Assembly: GCA_037893225.1 (NCBI GenBank) | Contig: JAZGUH010000932.1 | Span: forward strand, 310,001-374,000 | Reading direction: 5' to 3' | Length of the DNA: 64,000 nucleotides | DNA from: Hippasteria phrygiana | Lineage: Eukaryota; Echinodermata; Asteroidea; Valvatida; Goniasteridae | Shown here: piece by piece, positions 22,578 through 32,144 of the stretch | Numbering within the stretch: the stretch's first letter is position 1 | Layout of the letters: the number at the start of each line of letters is the position of its first letter | Made by a program: the position numbers and the translations under genes | The notes under the pieces: generated by a model | What the model was told of the DNA's origin: nothing | The model's database searches: none | The model's input: only the letters and a program-made list of their open reading frames with translations

Positions 22578-23840
22578 TTATTTGTCTAGAGTATTTACAA
22601 GTTTGGAAATCCTCTGCTGCATGCTTTTTGCAGAAGGGGGTTGTTGCGTAGGTGTTCGAGTTGTCTAACCAACCCAGGAATGTTTGCCGTGAATTTTCTG
22701 GCAATCTGGGCTGGTTTCTTTATAGCTTTAACCGAAGACAGGAATGTAATGAGGTCATTTTGAGATGGGGGGGGGGGGGGGGGGTATTTGGTAGAGGGAG
22801 GACTTCAGACGGAAGGTCTTCGTCCGTCTGTGTGTCCTCCCAGTTCACGGAGTCGGTGTCGGCCTCGCCCGCAGTGGACGCCGGGGTTGACGGCATGGGA
22901 GTTTGGGAACCACTGAGGCGGGTGGGTGGGATGGAGGACTGGGAGTTGAGTGCCTGGGTGAGGGTAGGCGAGGCTGTCGACATGGGGCTCTGTTGTTTTC
23001 TGGCCAATGCGAGGAGATGGTGATTGGAGGGGGATGGGTCTGGGTCTGGGGGAATCAGAGACGGGAGTGGGGGGAGGGGGGGGGGGGGGGGGAGTCTGCT
23101 TGCGTTTGGCTACAACGTCAGAAAAAGATCTGGAGGGTTTAGGGGGAGAGCCCCATATCGGCAGCACTTCGGGAGGATTGGAGGGTTTGTGGGTAGGGAG
23201 AGCCCAGACTCCGCCTCCGCCGGGGGTGCGCGCTGCAGCTGCGGTGCCTGAAGGGGAAACGCCCGGACCGGCCGTGTCCGAGGCGCGGCTCGCGCCGGAC
23301 GAGGGCCCCGCAGGGCCAGCGGCCGGCCGGAAAAGGGGCGCGCTCGCTGCGGCCCCGGGGAGGGACCCCTCAGGGCCCCCGCCCGATGACGAGGACGGCA
23401 CGGCGGTCGGGCCACCCGACCGACGAGCCGACCCCGGGGGCGAAGGGGAAGCGGGGCCGGGCGGGTTTGGTTTGGATCGTTTGGGTGGGTGTCTGGGTCG
23501 CGGATTTAGATAAGGTGGGTTTGACAAAGACGGGAGGGGGGTTGAGAGGGTTGATGTCGTCTTCATCACCGTCGCCTCCACGGGCGGGTTGCTGCTTTTT
23601 ACACGATCTACTGATGTGGCCAAACTCACCACAATTAAAGCAGCGCACCGACTCCGTGGATAAAAAGACCCGATAATTAGTGCCAGAGAAATTAAAATTG
23701 ATGTGATCGGGAGGGGTGACATTGGGGTTGAGAAGAATTTGGACCCGTCTTCGGAAGCTCATTATGTGTGTGAGATTTTTACTCTTTAGTCCCAGGGGAA
23801 TGGGCCGAATCTGCGACACCACCTTACAGAAGGACGACGA
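22578..23840 (-). pseudogene. LINE copy 2, ORF1 (gag-like, zinc knuckle), 5' truncated
   Basis: Begins abruptly at about 23840 with SSFCKVVSQIRPIPLGL, the middle of the ORF1 seen in copy 1. A zinc knuckle CFNCGEFGHISRSC (CCHC) follows at about 23590-23660, then a long Pro/Ala/Gly-rich, GC-rich linker (23100-23480) and a conserved C-terminus KSMQQRISKLVNTLDK ending at 22578. ORF1 proteins of this type coat LINE RNA. Several frame changes, and poly-G/C runs at 22770-22782 and 23080-23092, break the frame. Confidence 0.75.
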
Positions 23841-25184
23841 GTTCTTCAATGGAGATGGGAGACTCAAGATCTTCTGCGTTATTAGGATCCAATTAAGAGA
23901 GATTGTGTAAAAGTGGGTCGAGGGCGCCCTCATCGGTCGGAGCCCGACAGTATAAATTAGTGTAAAAATCACGCACGTGAGAAGAAATTTCTTGAGGATC
24001 TTCCGTGATATTGCCGGAAGAAAGACGAATGTGAGACATTGATTTAGCCGAGGAGTTAGACTTTTCAAGATTGAAAAAGTATGTGGAACTAGAGTCAGTT
24101 TCGGTGACGTGCTTGAAACGAGACCGGACGAGGGCGCCCTGGGCCTCATTTTTCAGAAGGAAATTTAAGTTATCTCTTTGTTCTTTTAGAGTGTCACGGG
24201 TTTCTTGAGTGAGGTCTGGCGTAGACTGTAGTTCATCAATGGTTTCATTAAGTTTTTTAAAGGCGTCTCGCTTTTGTTGAGCGAGTTTGGAGCTATAAAT
24301 CTGAGTAATAGTCTTAATGTGGGTTTTACCGAGATCCCACCAGGAGCCCATATTACAAAATTCAGATTTTTGCGTTCTCCAGTCTTTCCAAAAAGTGCGA
24401 ACGATGTCAGTGTAAGTTTGATCCTGAAGGAGAGAGTTATTTAAATGCCAGTATGCGCCGCCTCTCTTTCTTGAAACAGGAGGCTTCAATTCAAGAGCGA
24501 CGGCAGAGTGATCTGATAAAGAGCAGGGAGAAATTTTGCAAGAAAGCACAGATGGTAGAAGACTGGATTGTAAATAAAAACGGTCAAGCCTGGGATTATT
24601 TCTGGACCAGGTGAATTGTTTCTTTGTAGGAAACAGTCTACGGCAGACATCACAAAAGGACAGCGAGTTGACGGCGTCATTGAGAGCCATGGAAACTATA
24701 GGCCTATGTTCAGTGGGCGTACACAGACGATCAATGGATGGACAAGACGTACAGTTAAAATCACCACTGAGTACAATGACCCCCTCGTTAAGTTCTGAAC
24801 AATGCCCAGAGAAAGCGCAAATGGCGCGAAGAGCAGCATTGTCGCTCCGAGGGATAAGGACATTGTAAATGTTATAAATATTATTGTTAAAATTAATTTT
24901 GGTGTATAGAATATGCCCTTCAGAAATAACGGAATATTCTAGAACACGAACAGTGCTATTTTTGGTTGGGGTCGTACGCCTGATCCTCTTGTAGGACCAG
25001 GAGCACAGACAGGATTGTATGGCCAAATGTTCCAAGCAGGGCATGGTTCGGTAAGATTGAAGGTTTCTTGCAATAAAACAATGTCGGGATTATTACAAAT
25101 GTTTTCGACATAAACCTTAAGGGAGGCACTACGGGTAGCAGTGGCACAGCCCGCTGTATTTAAGGTGACAATAGAGAGGGTCAT
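23840..25184 (-). pseudogene. LINE copy 1, ORF2, 3' truncated before the RT core
   Basis: ATG at 25184: MTLSIVTLNTAGC, LLQETFNL. After a frame change near 24950-25040 a long frame (to 23893) reads GVIVLSGDFNC, RLDRFYL, SLSDHSAVALEL (end of the endonuclease) and the conserved linker YWHLNNSLL, GALVRSRFKH, YFFNLEKSN. It ends inside the pre-RT region (SPISIEEL) at about 23843, where copy 2's ORF1 takes over. The YADD-containing core is absent. Confidence 0.8.
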
Positions 25185-25233
25185 TGAAAAAAGAAATAAA
25201 ATACACGTAGCTACATCCAGAATTATAAATAAA

Positions 25234-26797
25234 TTAAACATCAAGCGTTTTTATCAGTTTCTGCACCCTCTGCTGCATGCTTTTCTGAAGGAGGGGATTA
25301 TTTCGGAGTGGTTTCAGTTGCCTGACCAGTCCGGGGATGTCGGCGGTGATTTTGTTGGCGACTTGAACCCGTTTCTTTTTTGCTTTGACTTGAGATAAGA
25401 ATTTAACAAGTTGGGCGTGTGAGAGAGGCCCCTTGGTCGTGGAGAGACACTCAGAAATGGCGTCATCGTCAGTCTGAGTGTCTTCCAACGCCATGGAGTC
25501 AGTGTCGGTGTTCGTGTCAACAGTCGAGGCAGGGGAGGTTGGGAGGGGGTTTGGGATTCAAGGGCTTGGGTGAGGGAGGGGGACTTGTTGGTTACAGGGG
25601 TCACCACCATTTTAGCCAGTTTTTTGGATGGGGAATTTGACGTCAGTTTAACCAATTTGTAAGTAGGGGATGGTTGGAGATTTGATTGTTTTCGTTTGGC
25701 AATAACATCTGCGAATTTTCGAGATGGCTTGGGTGGTGATCCCCAGATGGATACACTTTCGGGAGGTGGGTTTTGATGGGTGGGGTTCTTGGAGGGAGGA
25801 TTGGGAGTTTCAGGGATTACAGTGGGGTATTCTTCACCGCCCGGCGTGGGGTCCGCAGCTGCGTGTGCACCGGAAGAACCCGAAGGGTCACCGGTAGATG
25901 ATGGAGCCGAGGGACGTGGTACAGTTCGAGCGGCGGAGGGAGTTTCGTCCCTCCGGGGCGCAGCAGCTTTGGGCCCGGCAGCCGTAGCGGTGGAGGCAGG
26001 ACGGGAGGGTGTGGCGGGTTTTGACTTGTGGGGTTGGTTTCGGTGGATGAAGGTAGGGGTGGATTGAGGGGATTGGTAGATTCGTCATGGTTGTGGTCAG
26101 TGTTGTGCTGTGTTTTTTTGCAGGAGCGACTAAGATGGCCGAACTCTCCACAATTAAAACACCGCACTGACTCCGTAGATAGGAATACACGGTAATTCAC
26201 CCCAGAGTGAGTGAAATTGATATGGCCAGGCGGGGTAATGTTAGGCTCAAGGAGGACCTAAACTTGTCTACGGAATGACATAATGTGGGACAGGTTTTTC
26301 TGTTCAAGTCCCAGGGGTATGGGCCGGATTTGAGACACCACTTTACAAAACGATGAGAGATTATTTACCAGAACAGAATTGGGGATTTCAGGGTATACAT
26401 TTGATAGAGTGAGTTTCGTGGTAGGGCGTACTAGGAGTGTGAGCTCGAGAAAGGTGCCATTGTAGTCTAGGCCCTGTTCGACAGCGCCTACGAATGCCTC
26501 TCTCGAGCTCATATAAATGGCAACACGACCATTGGATATACGCGAGGCGGAGATGACATTTTTGGCAGGTTGTGCTTTTGTGAATTGGTCAATGTAGGAC
26601 TGAACAGAAACAGTATCGGATGCCTGAAAAGTGACCCCATTGTTCCGCGTGACATTCTTAAAAGGTTCCTCACTGGTAACAAAGGACTTGAAAGGGCCGG
26701 CCTTGCTGACGCTCGGCTGGCCCTGAAAGGATTTGGTGGTAATAGCCGTGCTTACGCTTGGCTGACCCTGAACGGAAGGTTCAGCTCGACTAGCCAT
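25234..26797 (-). pseudogene. LINE copy 1, ORF1 (gag-like, zinc knuckle)
   Basis: ATG at 26797 (MASRAEPSVQGQPSV). The N-terminal half has two related QGQPSVS repeats and an RRM-like region ending FCKVVSQIRPIPLGL...HIMSFRRQV. A stop at 26258-26260 breaks the frame; the zinc knuckle CFNCGEFGHLSRSC lies beyond it (about 26090-26170). A Pro-rich linker and a C-terminal block (25494-25234, VKAKKKRVQVANKITADIPG... KSMQQRVQKLIKTLDV) follow. It clearly differs from copy 2's ORF1, so two families or old divergence. Confidence 0.8.
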
Positions 26798-27086
26798 AGC
26801 CAAGGAAGAAAACCGACAAGAAGTGACCAAAAATGAACCTAAAATTACAGGAAATAAGCAAACCCGACAGAGTGAAAATGGTCTAGCTTGATCTATGATC
26901 AATAACAAGTAGAATGATATAAAATCATTGACCATGCAAGGTCTAAAAGCTACAAAAATCTTACTTTTCCCGGAGCTCGATCGAAACACGTCCGAACACA
27001 AGAAGAAGAAGAAGAGGAAGCGGAAGAAGAAAAAAATCCGAACAAAAACAAAGCCTTTTCCGACTGATTGTCGGAAAAGCTAATAA

Positions 27087-27117
<31 letters not shown>

Positions 27118-27184
27118 AAGAAGCGGAAGAAAGAAACAAATCCGAACAAAAACAAAGCCTTTTCCGACTGGTTGTCGGAAAAGC
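26798..27184 (-). repeat. LINE 5' leader with duplicated hairpin/(TTC)n units
   Basis: On the sense (minus) strand two units start at 27184 and about 27080, each reading GCTTTTCCGACA(A)YCAGTCGG..., a hairpin followed by GGCTTTGTTTTTGTTCGGATT and a (TTC)n run (27085-27122 and 27001-27030 on plus as GAA). Duplicated 5' monomers recall promoter monomers of some LINEs; here that is inference. Confidence 0.65.
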
Positions 27185-27189
27185 CAACA

Positions 27190-27275
27190 AGAAATTACTG
27201 CACAATCCGTTTACATTACATTACTGTGGTTAATACAGTAAGGTACTGCATTTTTTAGAGTATAATTTTACAGTG
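27190..27275. repeat. Right terminal sequence of the 22.8-kb element
   Basis: Contains ATTACTGTGGTTAATACAGTAA and the terminal ATTTTACAGTG, the inverse of the left end, directly followed by TA and the host minisatellite. Confidence 0.75.
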
Positions 27276-27322
27276 TAGCTAGCTGTAATTTGCTGTGTAG
27301 GTAGTTGATAGCTAGTTGATAG
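27276..27322 (+). repeat. Continuation of the left-half minisatellite
   Basis: TAGCTAGCTGTAATTTGCTG and AGTTGATAGCTAG units match 4337-4497, showing that the DNA on both sides of the insertion was once contiguous. Confidence 0.8.
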
Positions 27323-27532
27323 ATGTACAAATTATCTATAATAATATATACTATGATAGAATATCTAGACCTCTTGCTAAAACTTGTAATAGTCGTCAAC
27401 TTGTGTTTAATTTCTTACGAGTATATGACTTGTAAAATTAAGGGGAAAAAATACATACTATTTATAAATGAACAACTCGATAGAATCTCTAAGCACATTG
27501 TCTCAACAACCGATGCGAGTAGAAACCCCTAG
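27323..27532 (+). CDS. Small membrane protein of the virus-like element
   Basis: A 69-codon ORF with one strong membrane helix (LDLLLKLVIVVNLCLISYEY) and a basic patch CKIKGKK. Its last 65 bp overlap the next gene in another frame, as is common in compact viral genomes. An alternative start (Met at residue 11, 27353) would still keep the helix. Function unknown. Confidence 0.45.
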   Translation: MYKLSIIIYTMIEYLDLLLKLVIVVNLCLISYEYMTCKIKGKKYILFINEQLDRISKHIVSTTDASRNP

Positions 27533-28119
27533 TGGAACGACAGAGCACAAAAATGTGACCCGCTCTGGAAAAAGGTATATTATGTCGCAAAATATGAAAA
27601 ATGAGTTCCATGCATGTTTGGAAAGCCCGCAATGTAAGCTTTCATTTGGTACATGACAGAGTTCAAAAGCCCTTTCCGTTCTGGAGATATCGCATTTTTG
27701 CATATTAATTAGTTCTATGGAGTTCAAATGACAACAGAGAAAACAGGCTTTAAAATAGCTAGTTCTAATACAACTTGCAATGGAACAGTGCACTATAAAA
27801 AGGTTATTTTTTCACTTTATTCACTGAAATCAACATTGTTGTGCACCAAACTGAAACCTTAGATATTTAAGATGTCATTAAAGACAAAAACAAAAAATAA
27901 ATTTTGACGAAAAATGTTACCCTCTCAACGTTGAAAGGGCCATTACACGTAAATGCATAGCGCGACTTATATCACCTTTTTCTGGAGCGGGTCACAAATA
28001 GACTTTTAGGAGTAGTTGCTTCCGGTGATTCGAAGAAATATTTCGGTAAAGAATACTCCGTGAATGAAATCGAAAATTTAGACTCTGAAAAACAAGAGAA
28101 ACTATACAAAAACTACTAA
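27468..28119 (+). pseudogene. Small gene interrupted by MITE copy B
   Basis: ATG 27468 opens 29 codons before the MITE. The sequence after the second AAAT (from 28000) continues in the same frame for 39 codons to a TAA at 28117-28119. The gene would be about 68 codons, hydrophilic, with no recognised domain. The insertion is the only visible damage, so it occurred when this gene was otherwise intact. Confidence 0.6.
27555..27995. mobile_element. 441-bp MITE, copy B, 4-bp target duplication
   Basis: Same family as 21244-21685 with the same GTGACCCGCTC ends. AAAT flanks both sides (27551-27554, 27996-27999). The two copies are over 90 percent alike by eye, so both moved recently compared with the decay of surrounding genes. 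Confidence 0.9.
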
Positions 28120-28137
28120 GCTAAACGAGGTAAAGAA

Positions 28138-28533
28138 ATGATCGTCAGTTTGGGTAGTTGCATGCTTAGTCTTTACGCAAAAGCTCTAGGGATATCTTTA
28201 CCTCTGGCTTCACCATTTGGTTATAAACTTTGTTTAGACTTTGAAGAATCTCTTACTAATGACTTGGAAAACAATCCAGTTATTTCTAGCAGCATGGCTA
28301 GTTTACTTTGCGAAGTGTACTACAACTACGGACTTTATTTATCTCCTTTGGTAGCTATTTTGATTACGACTAAACATTTGAAAATAGATAATAGTAGTAG
28401 TACAAATTATAGTAGTTTCATTATAAAAGATGGATCTAGAAACGAAAGCGGATCAAATAGTAGCGACGCAAGAGACGACGCAGGAGACGACACAGCCGAC
28501 ACAACCAACCAAGTCGACACAGCCAACAACTAG
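28138..28533 (+). CDS. Virus-like element protein with conserved N-terminal domain
   Basis: 131 codons from ATG 28138. Residues 1-90 are mildly hydrophobic and well structured (IVSLGSCMLSLYAKAL, GYKLCLDFEESL, LLCEVYYNYGLYLSPLVAIL). From memory this domain recurs in the same neighbourhood of Maverick-like elements in corals. The tail is Ser/Asp/Asn/Thr-rich and overlaps the next ORF in a different frame (28430-28533), so the tail may be frame-shifted reading. Function unknown. Confidence 0.55.
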   Translation: MIVSLGSCMLSLYAKALGISLPLASPFGYKLCLDFEESLTNDLENNPVISSSMASLLCEVYYNYGLYLSPLVAILITTKHLKIDNSSSTNYSSFIIKDGSRNESGSNSSDARDDAGDDTADTTNQVDTANN

Positions 28534-28621
28534 GGTAACAAAACCCCCGGCTAAAAAAAAAAGAGTAAACAAAAACAAAACAGTCGAGCAGGGTAAAAAA
28601 ATTGCCGAAAGAAAAAAATAA
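28430..28621 (+). CDS. Small basic protein, possible DNA-binding core protein
   Basis: 63 codons. A Thr/Gln/Pro-rich N-terminal half (QETTQ, PTQPTKS repeats) is followed by a highly basic C-terminus (PAKKKRVNKNK, GKKIAERKK), including a PKKKRV-like nuclear localisation motif (PAKKKRV). Small basic proteins condense DNA in adenovirus-like virions; that role here is inference. Its stop is followed within 3 bp by the next ATG. Confidence 0.5.
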   Translation: MDLETKADQIVATQETTQETTQPTQPTKSTQPTTRVTKPPAKKKRVNKNKTVEQGKKIAERKK

Positions 28622-28623
28622 AG

Positions 28624-28875
28624 ATGAAGGAGCAAATTAAAAAGATGCAAAGTCTAGACGACGAAACGGCCAACCAAACGCAAACCGTTACGATAGACTG
28701 TATTCCGAGCTGGGGGTATATGGTAGGAATCTTAGCCTTTGTGGTAGGATATCTCGTACTTGGTAAAAAGAATGTTGTTAACGATATTACCCCACCGACT
28801 CCATAGCCACCCAAAGAGGTCGAGTCGATAGAAGATTTTTTAGAAATGAAAAATAAAATGTCGTCGTATAAATAA
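28624..28875 (+). pseudogene. Single-pass membrane protein with premature TAG
   Basis: ATG 28624 gives 60 codons with a membrane helix (MVGILAFVVGYLVLG) and then a TAG at 28804-28806. The same frame stays open beyond it to a TAA at 28873-28875, 2 bp before the next ATG. The spacing suggests the true stop was the later one and that the TAG is a point mutation. Confidence 0.5.
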
Positions 28876-28876
28876 A

Positions 28877-29110
28877 ATGGATTCTAAGAACGTTGCAAAT
28901 ACTCTTTATCACGGCGCTGTGTTGAGTTTATTGACTGTTGGTTATACAATGCTGGGTAACAAAGTTATTAAAATGAAACCTGCCGATCTAGGAAAATTAG
29001 ATGTAGAAGACACCGTCAAAATTACCGCTGCGGTAGGTGGTGCCCTAGCTACGCAGTCTTGGTTAGTGAGTCAAGGTATACTTCCTCAAAATGTAGTAAA
29101 TACGACGTAA
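28877..29110 (+). CDS. Small protein with two hydrophobic segments, intact
   Basis: 77 codons. Hydrophobic segments AVLSLLTVGYTMLGN and ITAAVGGALATQSWLV flank a charged middle (KMKPADLGKLDVED). I recall a recurrent protein of this length and layout in Maverick-like elements of cnidarians. Membrane or capsid-internal role is not known. It ends in TAA, with the next gene 25 bp on. Confidence 0.55.
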   Translation: MDSKNVANTLYHGAVLSLLTVGYTMLGNKVIKMKPADLGKLDVEDTVKITAAVGGALATQSWLVSQGILPQNVVNTT

Positions 29111-29135
29111 AATAAAACATAAACGATTATTAAAA

Positions 29136-30412
29136 ATGGCTGAAGGTGGAGTAGATTCCGAAATGGACGACTTTGGTCGAGAAGAGCGAGAAGAGCAAGA
29201 TGAACAAGATGCCGACTATGATTATGAATTGAACGATGGAGAGACTAGTTTTTCACCTATGTCCCAAGTTCCCAACCACAGACGACGGATGAAGCGTTTG
29301 ATAGATTAGATAAACTTTCTAATTATCCAAAATATGATATAGCGAAGAAATGTTATACTGCCATGGAGTATAAAGATTTTGTAAGGTCAAAACCTATTAG
29401 ATCCGAACTTTTTCGTTAAGACAAAACAGGTACTTACTTCGATGATGTCCGGTTGACTGATAAACGTAGCCCTAAAAAATTGTAGGTAAAGAGACGATAA
29501 GAAAAAACTTTAAAGAGGTTTATCCATCTGAAAATTGTAATGTATTTTTTAAAGAAAAGTTGGGTTTATTACCACTCGATGAATTTAAAATGCAAAAAGC
29601 TGGACAAATAATAGATCTGTCACTTACCGAAGGTATCGAGTTGAGGGAACTTCCTAAAACGATCGATAATATAAGCGAAATATTAGAAGGATTAGACACT
29701 CGACCTCAACCAGAAAGATTAGACTACAGGGAGCTTGTAGCTTTAGACAAAAATCTACAAACACTCAAAGGTAATTTTGAATTAAATTTAGCCAAACTGA
29801 ATAAGCTAGACGACGAAATTGTTCAAACAAAAGCAGAACTCGCCGAAGCAACGAGTGACGAAGAGAGGGGAGAATTAAACGATAAATTAAGAGGTCTCAA
29901 TGATGAAAGATCCGCTAGAATGACGGTGGTGCTCGAAAATGAACGAGGACTCAAAAACCAAATCGCTAGAATAAAAGAAACGATTAATAAAATATTACGA
30001 GACTATACCTCGTTAGCAGAAAAGATTAGGACTCCGTTTCGACTTTCGAGAACAGGGCGTAACGATTTTTAGTATACTAGCCGCGTTTAGTTTAGTAATA
30101 AGTACGATCGTAAGCTCGATAGTAGCGGGTGTAAGAGGTGCGGGGGCTCCAACGTCAACTCCGGTTCCTCCAACGCCTAAACCAGGTGGAGACTTAAAAG
30201 ATTGGATTAAGAATCATTTAAAAAAAATAGCCAATTTACTCAAAAAGCTCGGGGTAAACTGTTGGCTGCCTTGCCGGGTATTTTAGGGAGTATCGCTAGT
30301 TGGCCGTTTAATTTATTAAGCAGGGGTGTCGGTTGGTTGGCCGAACACGTGTGGACTATTGATTGGAGCCGCGACTTTGATTCTCGTATACTTGCAAACA
30401 AAATTAAAATGA
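29136..30412 (+). pseudogene. Long coiled-coil protein with C-terminal membrane segments, multiple frameshifts
   Basis: ATG 29136 opens a very acidic N-terminus (57 codons to 29309). Related frames continue: TTDEAFDRLDKLSNYP (from about 29285), a stop at 29417-29419, then a 170-codon frame (29560-30072) of charged heptad-like helices with QIARIKETINKILRDY. A last frame has hydrophobic and Gly-rich segments (ILAAFSLVISTIVSSIVAGVRG; LLAALPGILGSI) and ends with a membrane helix at a TGA, 30410-30412. I read these as one decayed gene of about 420 codons with at least four frame changes. Such long coiled-coil membrane proteins accompany capsid genes in related elements; function unknown. Confidence 0.55.
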
Positions 30413-30463
30413 CAAACGATACATTTTTTATCGTTTAAAAATATACTGTCGTCGTTTAAATAA

Positions 30464-31158
30464 AATGACCGATATATATCCTAAATTGCCAGATGGAACG
30501 GAAGATACTATAGAATCTTTAGGTTAAACAAAATCGAACAAGTACAAAAAGAGATAACGACAGAGAGAGATAAGCGAGAATAGTTGTATAAAAAGTATAA
30601 TAAAATTATTACTTGTTTATCGAACGCAGAGACTGCAACGGAATGCCTTGGAGCCGCGTCTGGTGCTATTGGTATCGCTGGAGTTGTAGGTGTCATTAGT
30701 TTACCCATCGAGCGTTAGAAGGTATAGCTATAGGATGCGTAGGTTTTAGTTTAGTCTTAAAATACTTTAGCAAAAAGTTTAGGGGTAAGGCTAAGAAACA
30801 CGATGAGATAAGGGTGTTGGCCGAAACCAAATTGAATACGATAAATTAACTAGTGTCTCAAGCTATGGACGACGGTGATATCAGTCACGAAGAATTTGCT
30901 CTGATCAATAACGAATTAAGACAATTTAACGGAATGAAAGAAGCTATTAGAACTCAAACAAAAGCGAGAGAAGAATTTGAACGTAACCAAAAAGAAATTG
31001 ACGATGAGGTTGAAAAGAAAGTGATCGAGAGAATGAAAAAAAAACAAAAATCTGATATAAAAACTTACCAGTTTACAATAATTAAACAATACGATAGTAA
31101 TTTACCACCAAGTTATGAATGTATACAACCTAGGCCTAGTGCTCCATATAAAGAATAG
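30464..31158 (+). pseudogene. Helical membrane protein, last gene of the virus-like element, frameshifted
   Basis: ATG 30464 (MTDIYPKLPDG...) reaches a stop after 20 codons. Fragments continue: NKIEQVQKEITTERDKRE, a hydrophobic pair around AASGAIGIAGVVGVISLP and IAIGCVGFSLVLKYF, and KKHDEIRVLAETKLNTI. The final open piece (30853-31158) has DDGDISHEEFALINNELRQF, a conserved-looking segment, then a long charged helix and a C-terminal PPSYE. PPxY motifs can recruit host NEDD4-type ligases in enveloped viruses; the single LPPSYE here is suggestive only. Several frame changes. Confidence 0.5.
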
Positions 31159-31177
31159 TGTATAAACAAAAAAAGAA

Positions 31178-31225
31178 ACCCCCAACTCTACTAGAGAGTC
31201 GAGGGCTTATTTTTGTTTATTAATT
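31178..31225 (+). terminator. Hairpin plus T-rich 3' end of the last virus-like gene
   Basis: ACCCCCAACTCTACTAGAGA followed by GTCGAGGG forms an imperfect hairpin 20 bp after the last stop, then TTATTTTTGTTT. It marks the last gene end; element termini (TIR) were not found beyond it. Confidence 0.4.
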
Positions 31226-31328
31226 TCTTTTTGTTTAAATCAGAATCGATATCGCAAATTGGTCTATCTGGTGCTATGATAGCCGAATCAGGGTGACAAA
31301 TAATAGCTTGCTAAATCCTGGTATTTGA

Positions 31329-32040
31329 TTGAAGCTCCTGTGTTTTGGCGCGAACCGTTTACGAACTTTGTTACGAATTGATGAGAATGACGACGAATTC
31401 ATTCACGAAACCATTACGACATTGCGACTCAGTTATGAAGCGTTTGCGACTTTGACGAAGCACTTACGACACGGTTACGAACTTGCCGACGTGGTTCGAA
31501 ACATGTTACGACGCCAACAAGAACACGTGGGAAACACGTGATGAATCAGCGGTTAGCGGCGTTTTGTCTTCACTTTCGTATTGTCGTTGCCGGATCCCTT
31601 GAAGAACGAGAACCGCAGCCGCCAGGAGGAGGTTTTCCTCTTCAACACAGCCGCTTCCAGTACATCAGAGTTGGTGAACATGATGCAAAATGAGAAAATA
31701 CAAGTACGGGTTCTCAAAAGCGCGTCACCACGTGACGTTAAGTTCGCAACAAGTTCGTATATATATCGCAAAATGTCGTAAATGCGTCGTATACGCGTCG
31801 TGAAGTCGTTAATACCTCGTAACATGTCATGTTAATTCGTAACACTTTCGGTCCGTTTCGTAAACAATTCGTCACATTTTGTATTTGTATTGTAACCGTT
31901 TCGTATTGGTTCGCAATCAAATCGTGAGAGTTGTAACCGTTTCATAACCGTTCCGTATCCGTTTCGTATAAAATGCGCTCTGGAGGCCACCCCGCAACGA
32001 ATCACAACGAATTTCATGTCGCGCTGATTCGTCGTCAAAT
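31329..32040. repeat. Inverted-repeat element with dispersed TTCGTAA motifs
   Basis: The left part (31340-31520) is full of TTACGA/ACGAA words; the right part (31730-32035) has the reverse complement (TCGTAAC, TTCGTAA, CCGTTTCGTA), giving a loose inverted structure with a 200-bp unrelated centre. Open frames of 60-90 codons follow from the repeat. Looks like a non-autonomous TIR element; ends and duplication not resolved. Confidence 0.5.
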
Positions 32041-32144
32041 TCGCGAAAGTGGGATCGGGGCTTTACTGTGTCAACTGCGGAACAAACCTGCCTGCCTCGC
32101 GAGCTGTGCTACCACGACCACGAGTTGTTAATAACTCGGCAATT

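Larger units (their letters stand above)
4500..27275. mobile_element. 22.8-kb composite TIR element inserted in the virus-like element (CACTG ends, TA duplication)
   Basis: The left end reads CACTGTAAAATAAATACTTA and the inverted right end CACTGTAAAATTATACTCTA. Both are followed by TAAAAA and further ACTGTA-type words. The flanks carry TA on each side (4498-4499 and 27276-27277), and outside it the same GCTAGCTGTAATTTGCTG repeat continues. Short subterminal repeats and CACTR ends recall CACTA/EnSpm elements, but those usually have a 3-bp duplication and I see no transposase. It may be a non-autonomous carrier that grew by later insertions. Superfamily left open. Confidence 0.7.

Noticed and set aside
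23007..23513. 168-codon plus-strand ORF, Gly/Pro/Ala-rich
   Set aside because: Antisense of the GC-rich linker of LINE ORF1.
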